Shown here: positions 1 to 8,116 of the stretch, piece by piece | Layout: each line of letters begins with the position of its first letter | Position numbering within the stretch: position 1 is the stretch's first letter | Assembly (NCBI RefSeq): GCF_004005475.1 | Contig: NZ_RZTZ01000001.1 | Location: 62,001-126,000, forward strand | Direction: 5' to 3' | DNA: 64,000 nt | Source of the DNA: Niallia taxi | GTDB lineage: Bacteria; Bacillota; Bacilli; Bacillales; Cytobacillaceae | Translations under genes and position numbers: made by a program | The notes under the pieces: model-generated | What the model saw: the letters and a program-made list of their open reading frames with translations, nothing else | What the model was told of the DNA's origin: nothing | Database searches by the model: none

Positions 1-282
1 TATTTGAAAGTAACAGAAAAAGCGACAAGATGGCAAAATGAGCATAAAGACGAGGCAATAAAAATTTACGCAGACTTAAAAAACACAGATGAAGAAATTA
101 TCAGCAGGGTGCTTGAAAATTCCGTACCAGAAAATACACCTATCAGTGATGACATTATAAAGGAACAGCAAGCAACAGCTGACTTGCTGTTAGAGCAAGG
201 CGGTTTAACAAAAAAATTGGAAGTAGCGGATGTTGTTAACAACACTTATATCGAGAAAGTGTTGAAGGAATACGATAACTAA
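1..282 (+). CDS. Sulfonate-type ABC transporter substrate-binding protein, C-terminal fragment
   Basis: The reading frame is open from the first base and ends at TAA 280-282, so only about the last 93 residues of a longer protein are in the window. The tail resembles the C-terminal lobe of SsuA/NMT1-type periplasmic binding proteins: helices around WQNEHKDEA, then a QQATADLLLEQGGL segment before a short charged end. Such lipoproteins deliver aliphatic sulfonates or related compounds to an SsuBC permease. An SsuB/SsuC pair and a flavin monooxygenase lie 1-4 kb away on the other strand, which supports a sulfur-scavenging role. The family call comes from the tail only, so the exact ligand is unknown. 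A strong terminator follows at once. Confidence 0.7.
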   Translation, partial: YLKVTEKATRWQNEHKDEAIKIYADLKNTDEEIISRVLENSVPENTPISDDIIKEQQATADLLLEQGGLTKKLEVADVVNNTYIEKVLKEYDN

Positions 283-288
283 AATAGA

Positions 289-331
289 AATTGCCCCCCT
301 ATCATTTCATAGGGGGGATTGTTTTTTTTTA
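289..331 (+). terminator. Rho-independent terminator after the binding-protein gene
   Basis: A C6TAT/ATAG6 stem with a short loop is followed by ten T residues. It lies 10 bases after the stop codon of the binding-protein fragment. Confidence 0.9.
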
Positions 332-420
332 TTTTTATCAAATAACACTTAAAACAGCAAGCAACGCCTTTAATAATCGAATTAGAGGTCCATATACAGC
401 TAAAGAAAATAATATTCAGT

Positions 421-456
421 AGGGAGCATGTGTTTACAGAAAAGCTCCTTTTTACG
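421..456 (+). terminator. Possible weak terminator or leader hairpin before the acetyltransferase gene
   Basis: GGGAGC pairs with GCTCCT across about 15 bases and is followed by TTTTT. A TATAAT hexamer lies just downstream at 468-473 and may be the -10 box of the acetyltransferase gene, with a poor -35. Whether the hairpin terminates, attenuates or does nothing is not decidable here. Confidence 0.35.
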
Positions 457-519
457 TGACTAAATGTTATAATATTTACAATTATTAGAAATAAACAACA
501 AATAGAAAGGCTGATAAGA

Positions 520-1005
520 ATGGCATATGTAATTCGAAAAATAAAACAAGAAGATATTATACAAGTTCAAGATGTAGCAAAAACGACTTGGAACGCTACT
601 TATGAAGGAATAATCCCTGCAGAGGTACAAGAAAATTTCTTGAAATCAGCTTACAATGAGGACAGAATGAAGCAACGAATAGACAGCACTACTCTTTATG
701 TAGCTGAGGTTGAAGATACAGTTGTCGGGTTTGCCAACTTTTCTCCAGTAAGAGAAAATGGTAAAGTGGAGTTAGGGGCTATTTATCTTTATCCAGAGCA
801 TCAAGGGAAAGGTATTGGTTCGGCATTGGTGAATGCGGGAATTAAGGATTTAGACGGTGTAAATGAAATTTATATAAATGTCGAAAAGGATAATAAGATC
901 GGAAAGACCTTTTATGAAGCCAAGGGTTTTGAGGTTGTTAATGAGTTTGATGACGATTTTGATGGTCATATTCTAAAGACTGTAAGAATGGTATTAAAAG
1001 TTTAA
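520..1005 (+). CDS. GNAT family N-acetyltransferase
   Basis: A 161-residue single-domain protein of the GNAT fold, predicted to transfer acetyl from acetyl-CoA to an amine. The acetyl-CoA pyrophosphate-binding loop is visible as QGKGIG at residues 95-100, following the usual beta-strand 4 (VELGAIYLYPEHQ). The C-terminal FYEAKGFEVV is the typical beta-5/alpha-4 region. A GAAAGG ribosome binding site precedes ATG 520. The N-terminal WNATYEGIIP resembles PaiA-like polyamine or small-amine acetyltransferases, but the substrate cannot be read from sequence. It is a lone gene between two terminators. Confidence 0.9.
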   Translation: MAYVIRKIKQEDIIQVQDVAKTTWNATYEGIIPAEVQENFLKSAYNEDRMKQRIDSTTLYVAEVEDTVVGFANFSPVRENGKVELGAIYLYPEHQGKGIGSALVNAGIKDLDGVNEIYINVEKDNKIGKTFYEAKGFEVVNEFDDDFDGHILKTVRMVLKV

Positions 1006-1031
1006 AGCTCGCAAGATGCGAGCTTTTTTAG
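1004..1031 (+). terminator. Rho-independent terminator of the acetyltransferase gene
   Basis: A perfect 10-bp stem AAAGCTCGCA/TGCGAGCTTT with a three-base loop and T run. The stem starts inside the stop codon. Confidence 0.92.
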
Positions 1032-1107
1032 TGCAAATAGATAATATCCCTCCAAGTAAAATTGTTTTCTTGCAACCCTGAGGCTTATTCTTAAACAAAA
1101 CCTGTTA

Positions 1108-2448
1108 CTAAAAAAGAGACACGTTTTCCTTAGCCGCCTCTAATCCTAAATTGCTTCGCAGCGTGCCGCCAGCATATTCTGTTTTGAATAAACCTCTGTG
1201 CTGCAGCTCTGGAATTACGAATTCTACGAATTGGGACAAGCCCTCACTCATTTGCTGTGGCATAATGTTAAAGCCGTCTGCTGCTCCATTTTCAAACCAT
1301 AACTGCAATTCATCCGCAATACTCTCAGGTGTACCAGCAATGGTGTAATGCCCTCTACCGCCAGCTAAACGTAATAAAAGCTGTCTGATTGTCAGGTTTT
1401 CCTTTTTCGCTAGATCACTGATCAATTTTGTCCTGCTTTGATGTCCCTTTATTGCCTCTATTTCAGGCAGCTCTGGGAATGGTCCATCTAACGGATAGGA
1501 AGTCAAGTCAAAGCCAACTCTGTTGGAAAGCTGTAATAGACTGTATGCAGGATTAGTGAAATTATGGAGCTCTGTCTCTTTTGCATTTGCCTCCTCCACC
1601 GTATTGGCAATAACAGGGCAAATGCCAGGCAGGATTAATACTTTTTCTGGGTCGCGGCCAAAGTCACGAACCCTGGATTTTAACTTTTTATAGAAGCTTT
1701 TCGCCTCTTCTAATGTTTGCTGTGCAGTAAACACGATTTCTGCATATTTTGCTGCGAAATCTATTCCATCCTTAGAGGACCCTGCTTGGACAATAACCGG
1801 TTTTCCTTGTGGAGATCGCGGACTGTTCAAGGGACCTTTTACAGAAAAGTAGCTGCCCTTATGGTTGATTTCATGGACCTTCTCACTTAACGCATACACC
1901 CCTGCCTCTTTATCCTTAACAAGTGAGTCTTCCTCCCAGCTGTCCCAAAGCTTATGTGTCACCTCTAAAAACTCAGTTGCTCTTTTATACCTTTCCTCAT
2001 GTCCAGCAATCTCTTCAAGACTGAAGTTCCTTGCTTCCTCATCTGTTCCAGAAGTGATGACATTCCAGCCTGCCCTGCCATTGCTCAAATGGTCAAGAGA
2101 AGAGAAGCTTCTAGCGACATTAAAGGGCTCTGTAAAGGATGTTGAAACAGTTCCAATTAAACCGATGTTCTTTGTAACAGCTGCTAGTGCGGGCAAGAGG
2201 ATGAGCGGCTCCATCCCTCCTCCTCCAAGCTCACCATACTGAACAGCTTTTTTCGAAACAGAATATCTGTTAGCCATAAAGATCGAATCAAATTTGGCTG
2301 CTTCTGCTTTTGCCGCAATTTCTTGGTAATAACTGAAATCTTGGACCCTTTCTACCTCGGAGGATGGATGCCTCCATGCCCCCTCATGATGGCCCATACT
2401 TGTTAAAAACAAATTCAAACGCATCTCTCTAGCAGAATGTTTAGCCAT
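1108..2448 (-). CDS. FMN-dependent monooxygenase, NtaA/SnaA/DszA type (luciferase-like)
   Basis: A 446-residue flavin-dependent oxidoreductase of the bacterial luciferase superfamily, in the long NtaA/SnaA/DszA branch. That branch uses FMNH2 from a partner reductase to oxygenate chelators, sulfones or sulfur compounds. The sequence shows the family landmarks GRAGWNVITSGTDEEARNF and the HEERYKRATEFLEV region, then PVIVQAGSSKDG. It lies 23 bases after the SsuC-like permease and is read in the same direction, so transporter and enzyme probably form one operon for import and oxidative desulfurisation of an organosulfur compound. The substrate is unknown. ATG 2448 follows a GGAGGAGA site. No flavin reductase is encoded next to it. 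Confidence 0.88.
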   Translation of the reverse strand: MAKHSAREMRLNLFLTSMGHHEGAWRHPSSEVERVQDFSYYQEIAAKAEAAKFDSIFMANRYSVSKKAVQYGELGGGGMEPLILLPALAAVTKNIGLIGTVSTSFTEPFNVARSFSSLDHLSNGRAGWNVITSGTDEEARNFSLEEIAGHEERYKRATEFLEVTHKLWDSWEEDSLVKDKEAGVYALSEKVHEINHKGSYFSVKGPLNSPRSPQGKPVIVQAGSSKDGIDFAAKYAEIVFTAQQTLEEAKSFYKKLKSRVRDFGRDPEKVLILPGICPVIANTVEEANAKETELHNFTNPAYSLLQLSNRVGFDLTSYPLDGPFPELPEIEAIKGHQSRTKLISDLAKKENLTIRQLLLRLAGGRGHYTIAGTPESIADELQLWFENGAADGFNIMPQQMSEGLSQFVEFVIPELQHRGLFKTEYAGGTLRSNLGLEAAKENVSLF

Positions 2449-2471
2449 ATAAATCTCCTCCTTTTTTCTTT

Positions 2472-3317
2472 TTATCCTTTAAAGCTGTCCTGCCATTTGA
2501 GCAGTCTTCTTTCAAAAAGCCTAACAAATGAATCAGACACTTTTCCAAATACAGCAAAGATTATAATTCCCACAAACACAACCGTCGTTTGGGAGAACTG
2601 TCTTGCATCGGTAATCAGGTACCCAATTCCTTCACTTGAACCCATAAGCTCTGCTGCTACTAATGCAAGCCATGCTGCACCTAGCGCAAGGCGAAGACCA
2701 AGCAGGATATTCGGCAATGCAGATGGGATAATTAAGTTTGTAATCTGTTTCCATTTGCTGTATTGCAAAACTTTAGCAACCTCAAACATCTTTCCGTCGA
2801 CACTGCGAATGCCAAGAAAGGCATTTACATAAAGGGGGAAAAATGCGCCTTTTGCAATAAGGAGAATCTTTGAAACCTCTCCAAATCCGAACCACAATAT
2901 AAACAGGGGAATTACTGCTAATGTCGGAATTGTACGCAGCATTTGCATCGTCGGATCAAGTGTATGTTCCATTTTGTTCGAAAATCCAACCGCCAGCCCT
3001 GCCAAAAGGCCAAGTGATCCGCCAATTAAAAATCCGCCAATCGCCCGCAGAAAGCTGACTTGAAAGTGATACAGCAGATTTCCATTCCTCAGTAAATCAA
3101 TGAAGGCCATAAAGATTTCGCTTGGTCTTGGCAGCAGTGTTTCTGACACAAATCCATACATCCCGGCTGCCTCCCAAACAGCGATAAGAAGAGTTGGAAA
3201 AATGAAGCCTCTAAGGAAGATAATGAGCTTTGAATCAAGCTGCCTTTTTTTCTTCTTGCTTTTCTTCGTTTTTTTCACAAGTGTTTCTTCGTAAATTAGT
3301 TCGGTATTATTACTCAA
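2472..3317 (-). CDS. ABC transporter permease, SsuC/TauC type
   Basis: A 281-residue inner-membrane permease with an N-terminal lysine-rich cytoplasmic tail ([11 protein letters not shown]) and about six membrane segments. The binding-protein-dependent transport motif (EAA loop) is near residues 190-215 ([25 protein letters not shown], read as two parts). It would form the channel for the SsuB-like ATPase encoded just upstream. Translation starts at TTG 3317, which overlaps the ATPase stop codon (TTGA) and is preceded at good spacing by GGAGGG. That overlap indicates translational coupling. Sulfonate or a related organosulfur compound is the likely cargo, judged from the linked monooxygenase. 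Confidence 0.9.
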   Translation of the reverse strand: MSNNTELIYEETLVKKTKKSKKKKRQLDSKLIIFLRGFIFPTLLIAVWEAAGMYGFVSETLLPRPSEIFMAFIDLLRNGNLLYHFQVSFLRAIGGFLIGGSLGLLAGLAVGFSNKMEHTLDPTMQMLRTIPTLAVIPLFILWFGFGEVSKILLIAKGAFFPLYVNAFLGIRSVDGKMFEVAKVLQYSKWKQITNLIIPSALPNILLGLRLALGAAWLALVAAELMGSSEGIGYLITDARQFSQTTVVFVGIIIFAVFGKVSDSFVRLFERRLLKWQDSFKG

Positions 3318-4090
3318 CGTGCACTCCCTCCAATCAGTTCATTATCCCTTTGCTCTGTTTTCTCAAATTCCTGCAATATTTGCTGACGGTATGCTTGAAA
3401 GGCCATGTCTGATTTCTTTCTTGGGTATGGCAAATTTACATCGACGATTCTTTGAATGGACCCTGGTCTGGCATTCATAATCACAACCCTATTACCTAAA
3501 TAAATTGCTTCATCAAGGTCATGTGTAACAAAAAGCATTGTTGTTTTGTTTTCCTGCCATATATTTAATAGAGCATCCTGCATATGTGTTCTTGTGAAAG
3601 CATCTAAAGCACCGAATGGTTCATCCAGCAAAAGCACCTTTGGATTGCGCAGCAATGCCCTTGCGATTGCTGCTCTTTGGGCCATTCCACCAGAAAGCTC
3701 TCGCGGATACGATTTTGCAAAGCCGTCCAATTTCACTAGCTTAATTAACTCTCCCACCTGCTTTTTTACGTCCTTATTCTTTAAAGAGAAGTTTGCTGCA
3801 ATATTCTTTTCAACCGTATGCCATGGAAACAGACGCGGTTCTTGAAAGATAAAGCCTTTATCAATGCTTGGACCCGCCACTTCCTCTCCATCAATAAGTA
3901 CAGAGCCAGTTGTATCGATATCAAGGCCAGCGATTATCTTCAACAACGTGCTTTTTCCACATCCGCTTGGACCGATGATTGTGATGAACTCGCCTTTTTC
4001 AACCGTTAAATCAATATCCTTTAATGCATGTGTATCACCGTTTTTTGAGCTGAACCTTTTATTTAAATCATGGACTGCAAGTAATGACAT
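3314..4090 (-). CDS. ABC transporter ATP-binding protein, SsuB/TauB type
   Basis: A 258-residue cytoplasmic ATPase that would power the adjacent SsuC-like permease. Walker [10 protein letters not shown] is at residues 40-48, the ABC signature LSGGMAQR at 132-139 and Walker B VLLLDEP at 152-158, followed by ALDAFTR and the switch histidine in FVTHDLDEA. The start is placed at ATG 4090 because GGGAGAAG lies seven bases upstream. The longer open frame to 4165 would run through the hairpin at 4134-4174. The gene is followed by permease and monooxygenase, giving the order B-C-monooxygenase with no binding protein on this strand. Confidence 0.92.
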   Translation of the reverse strand: MSLLAVHDLNKRFSSKNGDTHALKDIDLTVEKGEFITIIGPSGCGKSTLLKIIAGLDIDTTGSVLIDGEEVAGPSIDKGFIFQEPRLFPWHTVEKNIAANFSLKNKDVKKQVGELIKLVKLDGFAKSYPRELSGGMAQRAAIARALLRNPKVLLLDEPFGALDAFTRTHMQDALLNIWQENKTTMLFVTHDLDEAIYLGNRVVIMNARPGSIQRIVDVNLPYPRKKSDMAFQAYRQQILQEFEKTEQRDNELIGGSAR

Positions 4091-4133
4091 TGACACTTCT
4101 CCCTTCTTTGTCCTCAATTGTTGAAATAAATAT

Positions 4134-4176
4134 GTACAAAAAAAGACACGCGCTTCCATTAGCAATCGTGTCTTCT
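4134..4176 (-). terminator. Terminator between the YezD-like gene and the ABC ATPase gene
   Basis: AAGACACG (minus strand) pairs with CGTGTCTT and is followed by a run of seven T residues. It should end transcripts of the YezD-like gene, or act as an attenuator of the transporter operon downstream. Confidence 0.8.
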
Positions 4177-4206
4177 CCGGATGACCGGTCGAATGACTTT
4201 ATGTTA

Positions 4207-4365
4207 TTAGCCTTTTTTGGGATTGTCCGCTTGAATGCGGATTTTTTCTTCCCGTTCAATTTGAGCAATCTTTCCAGCATGGAGTGTGATTGTAACAGAA
4301 CCGTACTCAATTTCCTTTAAAATCGAAATGATATATTTTTCATTTTCGAAAGTCACTTCTGCCAT
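4207..4365 (-). CDS. yezD: YezD-like small protein (DUF2292)
   Basis: A 52-residue protein matching the DUF2292/YezD family through its core EYGSVTITLHAGKIAQIERE and the end KIRIQ. The function is unknown. From general knowledge, yezD in B. subtilis belongs to sulfur-regulated genes, and this copy sits beside a sulfonate transporter, so a role linked to sulfur supply is a fair inference. ATG 4365 has an AAGGGGT site seven bases upstream. An open frame extending to 4467 runs into the preceding terminator and is not likely to be used. Confidence 0.75.
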   Translation of the reverse strand: MAEVTFENEKYIISILKEIEYGSVTITLHAGKIAQIEREEKIRIQADNPKKG

Positions 4366-4407
4366 TTTAATAACCCCTTTACGAATTTTTTCCAATTCTT
4401 TTGCTAG

Positions 4408-4447
4408 ATAAAAAAAGCCGCTTACTCCATTTATTTGGGTAGCGGCC
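4408..4447 (-). terminator. Terminator of the FbpA-like gene
   Basis: GCCGCTAC pairs with GTAAGCGGC (minus strand) and is followed by TTTTTTT. It lies 20-60 bases beyond the FbpA-like stop codon. Confidence 0.85.
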
Positions 4448-4469
4448 TTCAGTTTTCTGATCAGCACTA

Positions 4470-4631
4470 TTATTCTTTTATATTTTTCAAGCGCGCAAAC
4501 TCAATTTCCAAATCTGTTAGAGTTAATTCATACAAATGCTGTTCGCCTTTTTTATAATGATTAGCTGCTATTAAAGAATCAATGATATAATGCTTTCGTC
4601 TATCAACCAACTCTCTTAATATACGAGACAT
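4470..4631 (-). CDS. FbpA-like small basic protein (Fur-regulated basic protein family)
   Basis: A 53-residue open frame from ATG 4631 to TAA 4470, with GGGGAGATG as a good ribosome binding site. The protein reads MSRILRELVDRRKHYIIDSL, then a lysine-rich turn and QHLYELTLTDLEIEF. The pattern LRxxVxxRKxYxIDxLIxxxxYKK...LYELTLxxLExE matches my recollection of the Fur_reg_FbpA family of B. subtilis. FbpA works in the iron-sparing response together with the FsrA RNA. No convincing Fur box is visible upstream, so iron control here is not shown. It has its own terminator. Confidence 0.7.
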   Translation of the reverse strand: MSRILRELVDRRKHYIIDSLIAANHYKKGEQHLYELTLTDLEIEFARLKNIKE

Positions 4632-4708
4632 TGTCATCTCCCCTTAGTAAACTAGTGTCGAATACTAATTAATCTAATCTTTTTACTTGGTTTTAGAACA
4701 AAATATAA

Positions 4709-5911
4709 TTAATGATGAATTTTTTCCATATATCTCGCCTTGTAATCCACCGTATCTGGATATTTGATGCCAACACCTGTATTTAAGCAAACTACTCTTT
4801 CTTCCGTGCCAATCCAGCCTGATTCACGCAGTTTGTCTGCTGCGGCAACTGTTGCTGCGCCTTCTGGACATATGAACTGTCCCTCTGACTTTGCAATAAA
4901 CTGCTGGGCATTTGTGATTTCTTCTTCTGACACTGCAATCGCACAGCCTTTCGTCTCATAGATTGCTTCTAAAACAAGAAAGTCGCCTAAAGCCTTGGGC
5001 ACATTTATTCCAAATGCCTTCGTTTCGGAATTATCCCAAAAATCAGATTCCTTTTTCCCTTCTACATATGCTTTAACAATCGGTGCACAGCCTTCTGCCT
5101 GAACGGCGACTAAACGCGGGAATGGACCATTAATCCAGCCGAGCTCCTGCATTTCAAGAAAAGCCTTATATATACCGATTAATCCAACGCCGCCTCCAGT
5201 TGGATAAAGAATAACATCTGGAAGCTCCCAGCCAAATTGTTCAGCAATTTCATAGCCCATCGTCTTTTTACCTTCTATGCGATAAGGCTCCTTTAATGTA
5301 GATGCATCGAAATAACCGTTTTCTTTTATAAGCTGTGCGGTGATTTTTCCTGCATCACTAATTACTCCATCAACAAGGTATAATTTTCCCCCAGATATAC
5401 TTACTTCCTTTCTCGTAATTTCAGGAGCATCTAATGGCATTACGACATGTGCACGAATACCAGCTTTAGCAGAATAAAGGGACCATGCTGCGCCTGCATT
5501 GCCATTTGTCGGCATTGCCAGCTCCTTTACACCAAGCTCCATTGCTTTCGAAACTCCGACTGCAGCGCCTCTTGCTTTAAAGGAGCCTGTTGGTACAAGT
5601 CCTTCATCCTTTAAATAAAGCTTGTAGAGCTGTAATTCCTCTCCTGCTCTTTCTAGTGCTAGCAGTGGCGTCATCCCTTCTCCTAGTGTTTTAACATTCT
5701 TTTCATTAAGCACTGGTAGGACCTCATGGTATCTCCATAGAGAATTTTCTCTGCTTTGTAAATCTTCCTTATGAATGTCATTTTTTAATGATTGTAAGTC
5801 ATAACGCGCAAGCAATGGCGAGCCACAGCTACATAGTTGCTGTATTTCTTCGGCTGAATATTGTTTGCTGCATTTCGGGCATTCTAGATTGTTTATGTAG
5901 CTATATCTCAT
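4709..5911 (-). CDS. Threonine synthase-like PLP enzyme with zinc-ribbon N terminus
   Basis: A 400-residue PLP-dependent fold-type II enzyme, most like threonine synthase, which converts O-phosphohomoserine to threonine. The N terminus carries a zinc-ribbon-like set CPKC (residues 11-14) and CSC (27-29), as in one branch of threonine synthases. The PLP lysine is in GSFKARG (Lys112), and the glycine-rich phosphate loop is PTGGGVGLIG. Start ATG 5911 has a GGAGG site; an upstream in-frame ATG at 5929 lacks one. The gene stands alone and not in a hom-thrC-thrB operon, so it may be a second copy with a specialised role. The neighbouring sulfur genes are compatible with a cystathionine- or homoserine-related function, but this is inference. 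Confidence 0.85.
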   Translation of the reverse strand: MRYSYINNLECPKCSKQYSAEEIQQLCSCGSPLLARYDLQSLKNDIHKEDLQSRENSLWRYHEVLPVLNEKNVKTLGEGMTPLLALERAGEELQLYKLYLKDEGLVPTGSFKARGAAVGVSKAMELGVKELAMPTNGNAGAAWSLYSAKAGIRAHVVMPLDAPEITRKEVSISGGKLYLVDGVISDAGKITAQLIKENGYFDASTLKEPYRIEGKKTMGYEIAEQFGWELPDVILYPTGGGVGLIGIYKAFLEMQELGWINGPFPRLVAVQAEGCAPIVKAYVEGKKESDFWDNSETKAFGINVPKALGDFLVLEAIYETKGCAIAVSEEEITNAQQFIAKSEGQFICPEGAATVAAADKLRESGWIGTEERVVCLNTGVGIKYPDTVDYKARYMEKIHH

Positions 5912-5942
5912 GCTAACCTCCAAAATCAATTTATTTAAGATG

Positions 5943-6047
5943 AAAAAAAAAGACCAACAAAATACAGGCCGGAATGGGCTCGTAATTCGCTGAATCTCTA
6001 GTGATCTAGTCGATTCTTTTCAATATTTTGCAATATCTGATAAACCT
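5943..6047 (-). promoter_or_regulatory. Structured leader of the threonine synthase gene
   Basis: About 100 transcribed bases precede the gene. They contain a hairpin at 5992-6016 (GAATC/GATTC around CTAG/CTAG). Further on, GGCC and GGTC can pair (5952-5955 with 5967-5970) and are followed by nine T residues at 5943-5951, like a weak intrinsic terminator just before the ribosome binding site. No T-box, SAM-I or lysine riboswitch signature is recognisable. An attenuator is possible but unproven. Confidence 0.4.
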
Positions 6048-6077
6048 ATGTTAACAGCATCTAAAAGTTGTTGTCAA
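6048..6077 (-). promoter_or_regulatory. Probable promoter of the threonine synthase gene
   Basis: TTGACA at 6072-6077 (minus strand) and TAACAT as a weak -10 with an 18-base spacer. The -35 is perfect; the -10 matches only partly. Confidence 0.5.
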
Positions 6078-6129
6078 TCATTTTTTAGGGTATTCTGATT
6101 GATTTACTTGGAATAATAGTTTAGTCCCA

Positions 6130-6648
6130 TTATTCCGCCTGTATTTTTTCCGTTAGCTTCCTGTTAGGATAGACTGACGTAACATAATGATAAAATAATC
6201 CAGTAACTGATTGGGTAAATAAAAAGATTGGAAAGGCAAAAGGTAAGCTATAATTATGCTGATATGTAATAATATGCAGGATGGTGAACAGCCATTGTGC
6301 AAAAACTCCGAAAACAGCCCAGCCTGCTACATAATATCCAAATGTCCTTTTGCGTATTTTCAGCACTTCATAAAAATACATAAAGGCATAACCAAAAGGA
6401 CCGTATAACGCATAATATACCAGGTCGAACAGCTCATAATGGTTTGTGTCATTTTCGCGGTATAAATCCAGTAATCCTCCCCCTATCGTAAAGTCGTACA
6501 CGATACCTGTTGAAATTCCCCATAATAAACTCATACATGTTATTTCCCTGCGAAGCTTTTTTGGCGAAAACACAACGAACAAGTACGCGGCAACAGTAAA
6601 AATCAATAAGGAAATTTCATTAATATCAAATTTTCCGATCCAAATCAT
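6130..6648 (-). CDS. Multi-pass membrane protein, CBO0543-like
   Basis: A 172-residue protein with about five hydrophobic membrane segments and a short basic C-terminal tail. It resembles the CBO0543 family of uncharacterised Bacillus membrane proteins (LRREITCMSLLWG, then DLVYYALYGPFGYAF). The start is set at ATG 6648, because it overlaps the upstream gene's stop as ATGA and has GAGGTG in front. The two genes are thus translationally coupled and their products probably act together in the membrane. No enzymatic motif is visible, and the function is unknown. Confidence 0.7.
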   Translation of the reverse strand: MIWIGKFDINEISLLIFTVAAYLFVVFSPKKLRREITCMSLLWGISTGIVYDFTIGGGLLDLYRENDTNHYELFDLVYYALYGPFGYAFMYFYEVLKIRKRTFGYYVAGWAVFGVFAQWLFTILHIITYQHNYSLPFAFPIFLFTQSVTGLFYHYVTSVYPNRKLTEKIQAE

Positions 6649-7127
6649 CGTGTCAGCACCTCGTTTTCCTTTTCTACTATGTATGTTTGATACCATTTAT
6701 GTATCAAATGCCCGAAAATATGCAGTGCAACATAGTAAAAAAAATCATACAGTATGGACCAATCTTTAACTGTTGTCACCTTTAAATAGTGACTAATACT
6801 AGTCACAGCTAAAATAACCAAAGATGAAACAATGATATGTGTAAGCTTTTTGAGTAGTGAAGCATCTGTACGCCCAAAATTTAAAGAAATTAAGACAATT
6901 AGCGGAATAACAATACTCCTTTTTATTAAATAAGCGACAAAATTCCAAGTATCATGGGAATAGGTAATGAAACCAAGCTCCTCATAAATAAGCCATGTCC
7001 AATTTAGGTTAACGATTAACACACATAAAAACAAAACGGTGTTTTCTACGACACTAAACTTCTTTTTTTGTACAAAAAAACAAATGATGGAAATCCAGCC
7101 AATAAAAAAGTAAACTGCAAACGCCAT
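6645..7127 (-). CDS. Multi-pass membrane protein, partner of the next gene
   Basis: A 160-residue protein with about five membrane segments (MAFAVYFFIGWISIICFFV at the N terminus) and a charged C-terminal tail. A GGAGG site stands eight bases before ATG 7127. The size and segment spacing resemble its coupled downstream neighbour, so the pair may be an ancient duplication or a two-part membrane complex. I do not recognise a known function. Confidence 0.7.
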   Translation of the reverse strand: MAFAVYFFIGWISIICFFVQKKKFSVVENTVLFLCVLIVNLNWTWLIYEELGFITYSHDTWNFVAYLIKRSIVIPLIVLISLNFGRTDASLLKKLTHIIVSSLVILAVTSISHYLKVTTVKDWSILYDFFYYVALHIFGHLIHKWYQTYIVEKENEVLTR

Positions 7128-7302
7128 TTTAACCTCCAGTGACTTTTTTTTCTATTATTTCCTTTAAAAGTGCACATTATTATACGTTTTTTACCATTTG
7201 GCTCGTCTTTTTTTTTAGGACTACACGAATGCCTTACCGTTTTTTCAAATACTTCATTTAATAATATAAAGTACATTTATCATGAAGAAGCGAGGTGTAA
7301 AA

Positions 7303-8055
7303 ATGAGGGAGCAGGAACTGCACATTTTTCTTCACATCCCAAAAACCGGTGGATCTACCTTAAACTCTATTTTCACAAGACAATTTTCAGCACAGGAATT
7401 GTACGACCATGAGCTTTTTCAAAATAAAATTATTCCGCTTGCCGACTTAACTTCCGAGGACAAGAACCAGATTCATGCGATTGCAGGGCATCTTCTGTAT
7501 GGAGCTCATGAACAATTTACAAAACCGTATCATTATTTCACGATGCTGCGCCATCCAGTCGACAGAGTTCTTTCGTTATATTCTTATTTAAAAAACTACC
7601 CTGGCTATGAACGCTTGCAAAACATGAGCTTAGAGGAATATGTTCGGACAGAACCAGAGGCTCAAAATGGCCAAACTCTCCTTTTATGTGGAACCCCCAT
7701 TCAATATGATGTCAGCCTTGCGAAACAACGGCTAGAGACATTTGATGTTGTTGGCATTACAGAACGATTCGATGAATCCTTGTATTTGCTCAAATCTGTC
7801 TTTGGTTGGACAGAAATTCATTATGAGAAGGTTAACATCACAAAAACAAAGTTAAAGCGTGCGGATGTACCCTTGGAAACAATTAAGCTGATTGAAGAGT
7901 ATAACAAGCTCGATTTAGAGCTGTATCAATTCGCTAAAGAGCTTCTCCAAAAAAGGCTAACCAACTTGCCAAATCGAGAAAAAAAGGCCATGAAAAGCTT
8001 CGTGCAAAAACAAAAAAGCATGAACAAGCAAAGTAAAAATGCAAAGCTTAATTAA
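7303..8055 (+). CDS. Sulfotransferase family protein (PAPS-dependent type)
   Basis: A 250-residue protein with the hallmark PAPS-binding elements of the sulfotransferase 2 family. The 5'-phosphosulfate loop is HIPKTGGST at residues 11-19 and the 3'-phosphate site is RHPVDRVLS starting at Arg83. The acceptor might be a cell-surface sugar or small molecule; this cannot be read from sequence. The C terminus is lysine-rich. ATG 7303 is preferred to ATG 7282 because GAGGTG stands six bases before it. The gene lies alone, divergent from the membrane-protein pair, and ends at its own terminator. Such enzymes are uncommon in Bacillaceae and often strain-variable. Confidence 0.85.
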   Translation: MREQELHIFLHIPKTGGSTLNSIFTRQFSAQELYDHELFQNKIIPLADLTSEDKNQIHAIAGHLLYGAHEQFTKPYHYFTMLRHPVDRVLSLYSYLKNYPGYERLQNMSLEEYVRTEPEAQNGQTLLLCGTPIQYDVSLAKQRLETFDVVGITERFDESLYLLKSVFGWTEIHYEKVNITKTKLKRADVPLETIKLIEEYNKLDLELYQFAKELLQKRLTNLPNREKKAMKSFVQKQKSMNKQSKNAKLN

Positions 8056-8073
8056 TCTAGCTTTGCTTTTTTA
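8041..8073 (+). terminator. Terminator of the sulfotransferase gene
   Basis: Stem GCAAAGCT/AGCTTTGC followed by TTTTTT. The stem includes the last codons of the gene. Confidence 0.88.
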
Positions 8074-8116
8074 CGTTTCAGAAATTTGTCTAAATTTATA
8101 TTGGAAGCATAATATG

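Noticed and set aside
1865-2242. Plus-strand open frame of 125 codons inside the monooxygenase gene
   Set aside because: It is the complement of a strongly conserved enzyme and has no ribosome binding site.
4468-6100. SAM-I (S-box) or T-box riboswitch near the sulfur and threonine genes
   Set aside because: Neither the S-box core nor a T-box AGGGTGGNACCGCG sequence is visible in the leaders. Only an unspecific hairpin and a weak terminator-like end were seen before the threonine synthase gene.
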